Position numbers and translations under genes: made by a program. This document shows positions 9,863 to 18,680 of a DNA stretch of 64,000 nt, piece by piece (within the stretch, counting starts at the first letter, position 1; each line of letters starts with the position of its first letter). The DNA comes from an uncultured Rhodospirillales bacterium (GTDB lineage Bacteria; Pseudomonadota; Alphaproteobacteria; Acetobacterales; Acetobacteraceae). Location: assembly GCA_903844135.1 (NCBI GenBank), contig CAIMSN010000106.1:1-64000 (forward strand). The letters run 5' to 3'. The notes under the pieces are model-generated. The model worked only from the letters and a program-made list of their open reading frames with translations. It did no database searches and had not been told where the DNA came from.

Positions 9863-11238
9863 GCGGAGCGGTCGGGCTGATCGTGCTCGTTCCACTGCTG
9901 CTGTCCCTGGTCCCGACCGCGCTGCCGCGTGCCGCCGGGCCGCGCGGCGTCGCCATGACCGGGCTCGGCATGGCGGTGGTCACGGCCGGCGTCGCCGTCG
10001 GTGGGGTGTGGACGGCCGGAGATGCGCCTCTCGAAGCATCCGGCGCATTGTTCGGCGACGATGCCCTCGCGCGGGCACTGTCGCTGCCGCCGGCGATCGC
10101 CTGGCTGCTGGTCGCGCTGCGCGAGGCGACGCAGGCCAGGGTGCAACAAGGCGGCACCGCGGGACGCTGGGCCCGCTGGCCGATCGCCGCCCAGCTCGGC
10201 ACCGCGGCATCGATGGCGCTGTCCCGGCTCGAGCTTCTGGCCCTGCTGCCGATCGGCTTCGCGCTGCTGCTGGCGGCGTGGTCGCGCCTGGAGGGACGGG
10301 ACTGGCGCGATGGCGTGTCCGGCCTGGCGCCGCTGCTGGCCATGCTGGCGGGGGTGGTCGTGCTGTCGGCCGGGCTGGGCCGGCCCGCGCGCTGGAGCGC
10401 ACTCTCGGCGCACGACACACTGATTCCGGCCGCGCTGGCGATCACCGGGGCGACCCTGCTGACGATGCCCGCCCTGCTGCTGGCGCTGTGGTCGGCGGTC
10501 CATCCGGTGCGCGCGGTGCGGGACCCGCCGGCGCGTGGCCTGTCGGCGCTGCTGTTCGCAGCGCCCGCCCTGGGGATCGCGCTGCGCGCCGCGACGCTGC
10601 CCTTATCGCCGGCCGGCTCACCGGTCGGGTCCCCGCTTGGGTCCCCGCTTGGGTCCCCGCTTGGGTCGATGTCGGTGCTGACCGGGCTGGCCTGGATCGG
10701 CGTGTCGGTGGCGTTGCTGCCGTCCCGGCGCCTGCTCGCGGAGCGTGTCGCGCTGTGCGTGTCGATCCAGCTCGGCGCCGTCCTGGTCGGGATCGGCGCC
10801 GGCGGCGCCGGCGGGATCGCCGGCGGGCTGCTGCTGCTCGGCATGCTGTCGGCACTCGGTCCGGTGGCGCTCGCATCGGCGCGGGATCGGGCGCAGCGTC
10901 GCCTGCGCCGGACGGCGATCGCCGCCCTGGTCGGGGTGCCGCCGTTCGCATCGTTCGCCGCCCTGCAGATGCTGCTGCCGCGATTGTTCGCGCCCTGGTC
11001 GTGGCCGGGTGCTTCGCTGGCCCCCTGGTCGGGAATGCTGGTCCTGGCGGCGATCGGCGCGGGGGCCGTCTCGGTGCTGGACCCCGCTTGTCGTGACCGG
11101 CCGGTCGGGGACGAGAATGGTTCCGCGATCTGGCTGGTCTGCGGCATCGCCGTCCTGGCGGTCGCTCTCTGGTTCGGGCTGGCGATGCCGGCCGCCTTGT
11201 CCGACTGGCTGCTCGTCCTCGCGGATAACGGCGTATGA
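9859..11238 (+). CDS. HyfF-like (NuoN/L-like) membrane subunit
   Basis: Multi-TM; operon position; contains in-frame 12-bp tandem repeat. Confidence 0.65.
   Translation: MSGAVGLIVLVPLLLSLVPTALPRAAGPRGVAMTGLGMAVVTAGVAVGGVWTAGDAPLEASGALFGDDALARALSLPPAIAWLLVALREATQARVQQGGTAGRWARWPIAAQLGTAASMALSRLELLALLPIGFALLLAAWSRLEGRDWRDGVSGLAPLLAMLAGVVVLSAGLGRPARWSALSAHDTLIPAALAITGATLLTMPALLLALWSAVHPVRAVRDPPARGLSALLFAAPALGIALRAATLPLSPAGSPVGSPLGSPLGSPLGSMSVLTGLAWIGVSVALLPSRRLLAERVALCVSIQLGAVLVGIGAGGAGGIAGGLLLLGMLSALGPVALASARDRAQRRLRRTAIAALVGVPPFASFAALQMLLPRLFAPWSWPGASLAPWSGMLVLAAIGAGAVSVLDPACRDRPVGDENGSAIWLVCGIAVLAVALWFGLAMPAALSDWLLVLADNGV
10627..10662. repeat. 12-bp tandem repeat x3 (GGGTCCCCGCTT) in hyfF-like gene
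   Basis: Read directly; encodes GSPLGSPLGSPL. Confidence 0.97.
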
Positions 11239-12611
11239 GCGCGGCGCCCCGTCCTCGCCCGTCCGCCGCCACCCTGGTTCGGGCCGGACGGCCGGTTCCG
11301 TCGTCGCGGTCCGGCCGCTACCTGCTGTCCCAGGACCAATGGGCGGCGTTCGCCGAGCGGCTCGACTCCGATCCGCTGCACCTGTCTGGACTGTGGAGCG
11401 ACGGTGCCGAGATCCATGCGCTGCTCCTCGAATCCGCCGATGCGCCGCTGATCGCCTCGGTCGCGGTCGAGCGCCAGCGCTTCCTGGCGCTGTCGCCGAT
11501 GCGCGCGTCGGCGATCCTGCCGGAGCGGATCGTGCGCGATCTCTGGGGGATCGAGGCGATGGCGGCGCGGGACCTCCGGCCCTGGCTGGATCACGGCGCC
11601 TGGGGATTGACCGCACCGCTCGCGGCGCGGCCCGGGCCGGCGAGCTGGCCGCCCGAGCCGCCCGATTTTCTCTGGGACGAGGCGGACGATGCGGCGGGCG
11701 CGTTCCAGTTGCCGATCGGGCCGGTGCAGACCCTGACCATCGGTCCCGCGCAGTTCCGCCTGACCCTGGTCGGTGAGCGGATCAGGCGGCTGGAGCCGCT
11801 GCTCGGCGCGGCGCATCGCGGGATCGCGCTGGCGCTGCGCGGGCTGCAGCCGGACCAGGCGATCCGTTTGGTGGCCAGGATCGACGCCACCGCCAGCGTC
11901 GCGCACCAGTTGGCGTTCGCCCGCGCCGTGGAGGCGGCGTCCGGAGTGCAGCCAGGTCGTGCGACCGAGGCGCTGCGTCGGGCGATGGGTGCGCTGGAGC
12001 GGATGGCGATCGACCTGCACCATCTGGCGCGTCTCTGGTCGCTGCGCGGCCATCGCGCAGCGGCCGCGCGGGCGGGGTCATTGCGGGGCATGCTGCTGCC
12101 GGCCGCCGAGGCGGCGTTCGGCGACCGGCTGATGATGCGCAGCCTGGCGCCGGGCGGATGGTCGGTGGCGCCGGACAAGGCGGGGCTGGCGACGATGGCC
12201 GCGACCCTCGACAAGGTCGAGGCGGGTCTCGATCCGCTGCCGGATGATTTGCCGGGCCAGGACAGGCTGCTGTCGATCGAGCGCGATCTCGTTCTCTGTC
12301 GCAGCGGGTGCGATCCGCTGCGGACGGTTCCGGAGTTCGGCCAGGAGGAGGAGCGCCCAGGGGCGCGCGCAGAGGAGCATTCAGGGCAGCCGGTCGCGGA
12401 TCAGGAGGGGTTGGGAATGGCGGAGGCGGCCCAGGGCCAGGTCTGGCATTGGGTCAGGCTGGAGAACGGCGTCGTCTCCGCCTGGCACGCGGTCGATCCG
12501 AACCTGGCGTGCGTCGCCGCGCTGGCGTCGGAGGCGGTGGGGCTCGATCGCGACGGTCTCGCGCTGCTCTGCGCGCGTTTCGGGGTTTCGGTGTCGGGAG
12601 CGGATCAATGA
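11235..12611 (+). CDS. HyfG-like (NuoC-NuoD fused) large subunit lacking NiFe ligands
   Basis: GPVQTLTIGPAQFRLTLVGERIRRLEPLLGAAHRGIALALRGLQPDQAIRLVARIDATASVAHQLAFARAVE aligns to NuoD/HyfG; no CxxC pair at either end. Confidence 0.75.
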   Translation: MSAAPRPRPSAATLVRAGRPVPSSRSGRYLLSQDQWAAFAERLDSDPLHLSGLWSDGAEIHALLLESADAPLIASVAVERQRFLALSPMRASAILPERIVRDLWGIEAMAARDLRPWLDHGAWGLTAPLAARPGPASWPPEPPDFLWDEADDAAGAFQLPIGPVQTLTIGPAQFRLTLVGERIRRLEPLLGAAHRGIALALRGLQPDQAIRLVARIDATASVAHQLAFARAVEAASGVQPGRATEALRRAMGALERMAIDLHHLARLWSLRGHRAAAARAGSLRGMLLPAAEAAFGDRLMMRSLAPGGWSVAPDKAGLATMAATLDKVEAGLDPLPDDLPGQDRLLSIERDLVLCRSGCDPLRTVPEFGQEEERPGARAEEHSGQPVADQEGLGMAEAAQGQVWHWVRLENGVVSAWHAVDPNLACVAALASEAVGLDRDGLALLCARFGVSVSGADQ

Positions 12612-13201
12612 ATGAATCGGACGCTGCGCCGGGCAGGAGGCTTGAGGTTCTGCACCTGCAGGCCGGCGGCTGCGGCGGCTGTGCGCTGGAGTTCGCTCTG
12701 GTGGCGCTGCCCGGTCTCGGTCTGGTCGAGACCGAGCATCCGCGTCATGCCGATCTGCTGGTCGTCAGCGGCGCACCAGGGCGGGAGATGATGCGGGCGG
12801 TCCGCGCCGCCTGGACCGCGATGGCCGAGCCGAAATATCTGGTGGCGCTGGGCGACTGCGCGATCGAGGGTGGCCGCTTCCGCGGCACCTACGCGGTCGA
12901 GGGCGGACTGGAGGGGCGCCTGCCGGTCGCTCTGGCGATCCCTGGAAGCCCGCCGGCGCCGGACGCGATCCGCGATGCGCTCGGCGCGCTCGTACGGGCG
13001 ATCGAGGCTGGCGCCACGCTGTCCGACGAACCGTTCAGGCGGACGGCCGAGGCGGAAGCGGCGCCGACACCGGCCCCGGGAGCTGTTCCGACCTCTGCTC
13101 CGACGCCTGTTCCGACCCCTGTTCCGACGCTTGCTCCTCTGGCACTTCTTCCTGCAGCGCCTCGGCATCGGCTCTCAGGCGATGGAAGCTCCGATAGCTG
13201 A
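12608..13201 (+). CDS. HyfI-like (NuoB-like) small subunit
   Basis: LEVLHLQAGGCGGCALEFALVALPG...LGDCAIEGGRF...IPGSPPAPDAI; follows the large subunit. Confidence 0.75.
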   Translation: MNESDAAPGRRLEVLHLQAGGCGGCALEFALVALPGLGLVETEHPRHADLLVVSGAPGREMMRAVRAAWTAMAEPKYLVALGDCAIEGGRFRGTYAVEGGLEGRLPVALAIPGSPPAPDAIRDALGALVRAIEAGATLSDEPFRRTAEAEAAPTPAPGAVPTSAPTPVPTPVPTLAPLALLPAAPRHRLSGDGSSDS

Positions 13202-14042
13202 GCGGGATCATCGCCATGTAGATCAGCCCGGCCGCCGCCAAAGCGGCCCAGGGATCGGCGACCAGCACTGCCACGAACAGCCCGACGCCGAGCAGCAGCG
13301 GCAGCACCAGGTGGGCCGGGACCTTGAAGTTCTTGAAACTCCACAGCGGCAGGGTCGAGACGCTGAGGAACGCCACGCCGATCAGGACCGGTGCGACCAG
13401 CGCCGGGTGGTGAGACAGCGCCTGCAGCCAGGGAAGATCGAGCTTTTCCGCTTCCAACCCGAGGAACAGCGGGAACAGCGCCAGGCCGGCGCCGGCCGGT
13501 GCCGGGACGCCGGTGAAGAAATTGTTGCGGTAGGACGGCGCGCTCGCCGCTTTCGGCGTGTCGTCACCGAGGCCGGCATTGAAGCGCGCCAGGCGCAGCG
13601 CCATGCAGACCGTGAACATGATCGACGGCACGAAACCGTAGCGGCCGGCTCCGTGCAGCGACCAGAGATACAGGATGAAGCCCGGCGCCACGCCGAAGCA
13701 CAGGAAGTCGGACAGGCTGTCGAATTCGGCGCCGAACCGGCTGGTCGCCCGCAGCAGCCTGGCGATCCTGCCGTCGAGCCCGTCGATGAAGCCGGCGATC
13801 ACCAGCGCCGCGCCGGCCTGTCCGAAATGACCTTCCAGCGCCGCGCGCATCCCGATCAGCCCGGCGCACAGGCCGATCAGCGTGAGGATGTTGGGGATCA
13901 GCCGATTGAACGACTGGCCGCGGAACCTGGGCCGCCTGGGACGGCGGCCGAGGCGGCGCAGGCGGCGCCGGCGCGCCCTGGTCCCGGCCAGCCTGGCGGC
14001 CGCCGGGTCGATCGCGGAGCCGGTGGCGCTAGAGTCGGGCAA
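13035..14042 (-). CDS. pssA: CDP-diacylglycerol--serine O-phosphatidyltransferase
   Basis: CDP-alcohol phosphotransferase motif DGLDGRIARLLRATSRFGAEFDSLSD; adjacent to psd. Confidence 0.92.
   Translation of the reverse strand: MPDSSATGSAIDPAAARLAGTRARRRRLRRLGRRPRRPRFRGQSFNRLIPNILTLIGLCAGLIGMRAALEGHFGQAGAALVIAGFIDGLDGRIARLLRATSRFGAEFDSLSDFLCFGVAPGFILYLWSLHGAGRYGFVPSIMFTVCMALRLARFNAGLGDDTPKAASAPSYRNNFFTGVPAPAGAGLALFPLFLGLEAEKLDLPWLQALSHHPALVAPVLIGVAFLSVSTLPLWSFKNFKVPAHLVLPLLLGVGLFVAVLVADPWAALAAAGLIYMAMIPLSYRSFHRLRADAEALQEEVPEEQASEQGSEQASEQRSEQLPGPVSAPLPPRPSA
13085..13132. repeat. Degenerate 12-bp tandem repeat x4 (GYTCCGACSCYT-like) in overlap of hyfI-like gene and pssA
   Basis: Encodes VPTSAPTPVPTPVPTL on + and SEQGSEQASEQRSEQ on -. 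Confidence 0.95.
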
Positions 14043-14706
14043 TCACGGTCTCGCCGCCGATCATCGTCTGTCCGATCCGCACCATCGGCTCGATGCCGGG
14101 CGGCAGATACAGGTCGGTGCGGCTGCCGAAGCGGATGATGCCGAACCGCTCGCCCACGGTGAAATAGGCGCCCTCGGTGGCGTGGCACAGGATGCGCCGC
14201 GCGATCAGCCCGGCGATCTGCACGACCGCCATGGTGCGGCCATCGGCCAGCCTGAGCGCCAGGGCGTTGCGCTCGTTCTTGTCGCTCGCCTTGTCCAGGC
14301 TCGCATTCAGGAACAGGCCCTTGTGATAGGCGATGCGGGTGACCTCGGCCGCGACCGGCATGCGGTTCACGTGCACGTCCAGCACCGACAGGAAGATGGC
14401 CACCCGCCAGCGCGGCTCCAGGCCCAGGCCGAGCTCCGCCGGCGGGGCTACCTGCATCACCGACACGATCCTGCCGTCCGCCGGCGCCACCACCGCATTG
14501 GCCTGCAACGGCGCCACGCGCTCCGGATCGCGGAAGAAATACAGGCAGAACAGAACGAACAGCACACCCAGCACGCCGATCAGGCGGGCGGCGGGAAATG
14601 GCAGCACCAGCCCGACCAGCGCCACCACGGCGCCGGCGATCAGGAAGGGCTTTCCGGCCGGATGCGGCGGCGAGAGCACGAGCTTGAAGGAGTGGATCAG
14701 GGACAT
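14029..14706 (-). CDS. psd: Phosphatidylserine decarboxylase proenzyme
   Basis: FRDPERVAP...VVAPADGRIVSV, FLSVLDVHVNRMP, FGIIRFGSRTDLYLP processing-site region. Confidence 0.93.
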   Translation of the reverse strand: MSLIHSFKLVLSPPHPAGKPFLIAGAVVALVGLVLPFPAARLIGVLGVLFVLFCLYFFRDPERVAPLQANAVVAPADGRIVSVMQVAPPAELGLGLEPRWRVAIFLSVLDVHVNRMPVAAEVTRIAYHKGLFLNASLDKASDKNERNALALRLADGRTMAVVQIAGLIARRILCHATEGAYFTVGERFGIIRFGSRTDLYLPPGIEPMVRIGQTMIGGETVIARL

Positions 14707-14762
14707 GGGGCCCGGTTCATGGATGGTTCACCTTTTGCGGTCAAGCTGCGCCGGCAAGCGCG

Positions 14763-15263
14763 ATGGAGCCGAGGTTGGAAACGCAGCAGGCCTTGTCTCA
14801 CCGGCATGTCCAGGAACATGACCAGGGCCATTCGTTGGGAGCGTTCGCGGTCGATCGTTTCGGCCGCATCTCGCTTCGGGACGCCAAAGGCGGCGGGCTC
14901 GCCTTCCGCTGGCGTGGCCGGGCGTTCCGCATCGCCGTCGAGGAGGCGACAGCATCGAGATCGGGCAAGCCATCCGAGTGTCGCATGACGCTCTCCGCAT
15001 GCGCCGGCAGGATGCCAAGCTCGGCGCTCGCCGCCGACCGCCGGCCCGAGGCCTTCCGGATGACGCATGGGCTGGCCCCGGTGCTGCCAGCCGGTTGGAG
15101 CCTGACCCTGCAGCCCGATCACGTACTGACCCTGGCGACCGAGATCCGCATGACCCTCCCGGCCGAGATCAGCGCACTGCTGATCCAGGCGACCCGCTTC
15201 GCACTGCAGCTCGCGCCCTATTTCGATCTGCTGGAACAATATGGCATGGGCATCGAGGCCTGA
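14763..15263 (+). CDS. Hypothetical protein
   Basis: Open frame between opposed genes with plausible codon use; no family recognised. Confidence 0.4.
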   Translation: MEPRLETQQALSHRHVQEHDQGHSLGAFAVDRFGRISLRDAKGGGLAFRWRGRAFRIAVEEATASRSGKPSECRMTLSACAGRMPSSALAADRRPEAFRMTHGLAPVLPAGWSLTLQPDHVLTLATEIRMTLPAEISALLIQATRFALQLAPYFDLLEQYGMGIEA

Positions 15264-15994
15264 TCGGCCGGGTTCCTGCCGAGCGGGACCAGCACGCGAC
15301 GCGGCAGGCCCGGGACCAGGGAACGGGCGCTCCTGGCGACCGGCATGGCTGCGTGCACGTCCTTGACCGCCTCGACCAGGAGGATCCCGGCCAGCCGCGG
15401 CGATACGCGCCGGCCGATCGCCTCGAGCGCCGGAGCGGCGCGCAGCAACAGACGCGACGCGATCGGCGGCGTGTAGAGCGCGCCATGTAGCGCCTCGACG
15501 CGGAACAGGCTACGCGCCAGCAGGCGTTCGATACGGCCGACCGAGCATGGCGCGCCGTCGGCGAACGGGGTTCCGTCGCGGAGCGCCCAGAGTCCGGTGC
15601 GGTTCGGCACCACGACCAGCAGCCGTCCGTCGTCGCGCATGGCGCGCCAGACGCCGCGCAGCAGCCTGGTCGCGTCCGCGGTCTCGATCGCGTGCACCAA
15701 CAGGACGCGGTCGAACACCGAATCCGGAAACGGCAGCGAGTCGTCCTGGACCAGACAGCGCCCCGGGGCCGGATCGAGGCCTTCGGCCGGCATTCCGGAC
15801 GCGATCGCATCGACGCAGAGATGCGCATGCTGTTGCCAAAGGGTCAGGAAGGGTGCCGCGTGACCGAGACCGAGCACGCGCTGGCGCGACAGATCCGGCC
15901 AGATCGCCCTGATCTCGGCGCGGAGCCGCAAGGTTGCGTGGCGGCCGAGACGGGTCGCATTGAAGTCGGTGACGGTCTGGACGTCGTCGAGCAT
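15218..15994 (-). CDS. Class I SAM-dependent methyltransferase
   Basis: RVLGLGHAAPFL, DDSLPFPDSVFDRVLLVHAIE, LRGVWRAMRDDGRLLVVVPNR. Confidence 0.8.
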   Translation of the reverse strand: MLDDVQTVTDFNATRLGRHATLRLRAEIRAIWPDLSRQRVLGLGHAAPFLTLWQQHAHLCVDAIASGMPAEGLDPAPGRCLVQDDSLPFPDSVFDRVLLVHAIETADATRLLRGVWRAMRDDGRLLVVVPNRTGLWALRDGTPFADGAPCSVGRIERLLARSLFRVEALHGALYTPPIASRLLLRAAPALEAIGRRVSPRLAGILLVEAVKDVHAAMPVARSARSLVPGLPRRVLVPLGRNPADQASMPMPYCSSRSK

Positions 15995-16066
15995 CGTCTC
16001 AATATAGCACGTCAGGGGCCGTGCTCGGAGCCCGTCTCCCTCCCATCGCGTTGGAAGGTTTCTGTC

Positions 16067-16807
16067 ATGGCGTCAGACCATGCGCTCACGGTCGCACCGA
16101 TTCCGATCCTGGCGGACAACTATGCCTGGATGCTGCGCGAGACCGCGGGCGGCGCGATCGCGGTGGTCGATCCGGCCGATGCAGCCCCGGTGATCGCCGC
16201 GCTCGACCGTGCCGGCGGCCGCCTCGACCTGGTGCTGCTCACCCATCACCATGACGACCATATCGCCGGTGCGCTGGAAGTGGCGCGCCATTTTAGGGCG
16301 CGGATCGCCGGCGCCGCGCGCGACTCGCGCCGTTTGCCGCCGCTCGACGTCGCCTTGTCCGAGGGCGACACGGTGGCGCTCGGCAGCCAACGCGGGGTGG
16401 TGATCGACACTGACGGCCATACCAGGGGCCACATCTCGTATTTCTTCGCCGGCGGACCGATCCTGTTCTGCGGCGACACCCTGTTCAGCCTCGGCTGCGG
16501 GCGGCTGCTCGAGGGCACCGCCGAGGAGATGTTCGACAGCCTGCGGAAGCTCAAGGCCTTGCCGGACGACACGCTGGTCTGCTGCGGACACGAATATACC
16601 CAGGGCAACGCCCGTTTCGCCCTGTCGGTCGACCCGGACAACGCGGCGCTGCGCGCCCGCGCCGACCAGGTCGACGCGCAACGACGGGCCGGAACGCCGA
16701 CCTTGCCCACCCGTCTGGGCCAGGAGCGAACGGCGAACCCGTTCCTGACCGCCGCCGACAGCCAGAGCCTGGCCGTCCTACGATCCAGGAAGGATTCGTT
16801 CCGATGA
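16067..16807 (+). CDS. gloB: Hydroxyacylglutathione hydrolase
   Basis: THHHDDHIAG metallo-beta-lactamase motif, GHTRGHISY, FCGDTLFSLGCGRLLEGT, CGHEYTQGN. Confidence 0.93.
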   Translation: MASDHALTVAPIPILADNYAWMLRETAGGAIAVVDPADAAPVIAALDRAGGRLDLVLLTHHHDDHIAGALEVARHFRARIAGAARDSRRLPPLDVALSEGDTVALGSQRGVVIDTDGHTRGHISYFFAGGPILFCGDTLFSLGCGRLLEGTAEEMFDSLRKLKALPDDTLVCCGHEYTQGNARFALSVDPDNAALRARADQVDAQRRAGTPTLPTRLGQERTANPFLTAADSQSLAVLRSRKDSFR

Positions 16808-17403
16808 AGCTGATCTACTCACAGGCGAGTCCCTATGCGCGGAAGGTGCGCGCCTGCGCGATCGCGCTCGGCATCGACCGGCAGATCGAGCTCGTCGAGG
16901 CCGACGTCGCCGATCCGCCCGACTGGCTGCTGGCCGCCAACCCGCTCGGACGGGTGCCGACGCTCATCGCCGAGGATGGCTTCGCGATCTTCGACAGCGC
17001 GGTGATCTGCGAATATCTCAACGGCTCGGCCGAATTCCTGCCGATCGTTCCGCCGTCGGGCGCGGCGCGCTGGCTGTGTCTGCGACTCGAGGCGCTCGGC
17101 GACGGGTTGATGGATGCGGCGGTCTCGCTGCGTCAGGTGCAGGGGTCCGGGATGCTGCCAGCCGAGCACCCGCTGGCGCGTCGGCATCTCGGCGCGATCG
17201 AGCGGACCCTGGACCATCTGGAGAAGTCCAGGCCGGCGCAGCACGTCGATGTCGGCACCATCTCGATCGCCTGCGCACTCGGCTATCTCGACCTGCGGTT
17301 CCCGGCGATGCAATGGCGCGCCACGCATCCGCAGGTTGCGTCCTGGCATGCGCAAATCTCGCGTCACGCGTGCCTGTCGGAGACGGCGCCGCAATTGGCC
17401 TGA
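16804..17403 (+). CDS. Glutathione S-transferase family protein
   Basis: MKLIYSQASPYARKVRACAIALG...NPLGRVPTLIAEDGFAIFDSAVICEYL. Confidence 0.9.
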   Translation: MKLIYSQASPYARKVRACAIALGIDRQIELVEADVADPPDWLLAANPLGRVPTLIAEDGFAIFDSAVICEYLNGSAEFLPIVPPSGAARWLCLRLEALGDGLMDAAVSLRQVQGSGMLPAEHPLARRHLGAIERTLDHLEKSRPAQHVDVGTISIACALGYLDLRFPAMQWRATHPQVASWHAQISRHACLSETAPQLA

Positions 17404-17449
17404 GGCTGGATGCCCGCCCTGCCCTTGCGGGCGGGACGGGCATTGCCGG

Positions 17450-18505
17450 TCAGGCGGCGGCCAGCGACTTCATGTCGATGACGAAGCGATACTTGACGTC
17501 GCTGTTGATCACGCGCTCGTAAGCCTCGTTGATCTGGTCGATGTCGATCATCTCGATGTCGGAGACGATGTCGTGCTTGGCGCAGAAATCCAGCATCTCC
17601 TGCGTCTCGGCGATGCCGCCGATCAGCGAGCCGGCGAAATGCCGGCGCGGGAAGATCAGCGAGAACACCTGCACCGGCAGCGGCTCGGACGGCGCGCCGA
17701 CCTGGACCAGCGTGCCGTCGCGCTTGAGCAGGGCGAGATAGGCATTGATGTCGTGCTTGGCCGAGACGCAATCGAGGATGAAGTCGAAGCTCCTCGCCTG
17801 CGACTTCATCTGCTCCTCGTCCTTGGAGATCACCACGTGGTTCGCGCCGAGACGGCGCGCATCGTCCGCCTTGCCCGGGCTGGTGGTGAACAGGGTGACG
17901 TCGGCGCCCATCGCGTGCGCGATCTTGAGGCCCATATGGCCGAGACCGCCCAGCCCGACGATGCCGACCTTCTGGCCCGGACCGACCTTCCAATGGTGCA
18001 GCGGCGAATAGGTGGTGATGCCGGCGCACAGCAGCGGCGCCACGGCGGCGAGCTCCAGCTTCTCCGGCACGCGCAGAACGAAGCTCTGGTCGACCACGAT
18101 CAGCTTGGAATAGCCGCCCTGGGTGAACTTGCCGGGCAGCTTCTTGTCCGGGTCGTTGTAGGTGCCGGTGAAGCCGTTCTCGCAATACTGCTCGAGGCCT
18201 TCCTTGCAGCTCGCGCAGGTCCGGCAGGAATCGACCATGCAGCCGACGCCGACCGTGTCGCCGACCTTGAAGCCGCTGACCTCGGCGCCGACCGCGGCCA
18301 CGGTGCCGACGATCTCGTGGCCCGGAACGACGGGGTAGTTCGCGGCACCCCACTCGCTGCGGGCGGTATGGATGTCGGAATGGCACACGCCGCAATAGGC
18401 GATGTCGATCTGGACGTCGTTCGGGCCGGGATCGCGCCGCTCGAACGAGAACGGCGCCAGTTTCGCGTCGGCGCTCTGCGCCGCAAAGCCTGTACAGGCG
18501 AGCAT
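17450..18505 (-). CDS. Zinc-dependent NAD(P)-dependent alcohol dehydrogenase (YahK/CAD family)
   Basis: CGVCHSDIHTARSEWG, GHEIVGTVAAVG, four-Cys structural zinc site, GLGGLGHMGLKIAHAMG. Confidence 0.92.
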   Translation of the reverse strand: MLACTGFAAQSADAKLAPFSFERRDPGPNDVQIDIAYCGVCHSDIHTARSEWGAANYPVVPGHEIVGTVAAVGAEVSGFKVGDTVGVGCMVDSCRTCASCKEGLEQYCENGFTGTYNDPDKKLPGKFTQGGYSKLIVVDQSFVLRVPEKLELAAVAPLLCAGITTYSPLHHWKVGPGQKVGIVGLGGLGHMGLKIAHAMGADVTLFTTSPGKADDARRLGANHVVISKDEEQMKSQARSFDFILDCVSAKHDINAYLALLKRDGTLVQVGAPSEPLPVQVFSLIFPRRHFAGSLIGGIAETQEMLDFCAKHDIVSDIEMIDIDQINEAYERVINSDVKYRFVIDMKSLAAA

Positions 18506-18680
18506 GGTGTCTCCGTGAGCGTTAAACGGGACAGCAAATGGCGTCGCCGGCGGGGCACGACAAGAGCCTCATGTCGGACAAATTACCGGGCGCCGAATCC
18601 GTCGGCCGGGCCAGGCGAGTTGCCTCGGGCGCGGTGCCTCATGCTATCGTCCCGCGTCCAGGACCGGGAGGGAGGACGCG

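Noticed and set aside
6315-12053. 1912-aa minus-strand ORF and other very long antisense ORFs (5737..7872, 19968..23123 +, 40097..42769 +)
   Set aside because: Low-complexity Arg/Pro/Gln/Ala-rich translations opposite well-supported genes; expected shadow frames in very high-GC DNA
6412-13201. Calling the operon a functional NiFe formate hydrogenlyase
   Set aside because: Large subunit lacks the NiFe-ligating cysteines and no formate dehydrogenase, ferredoxin-like subunit or hyp maturation gene is in the window
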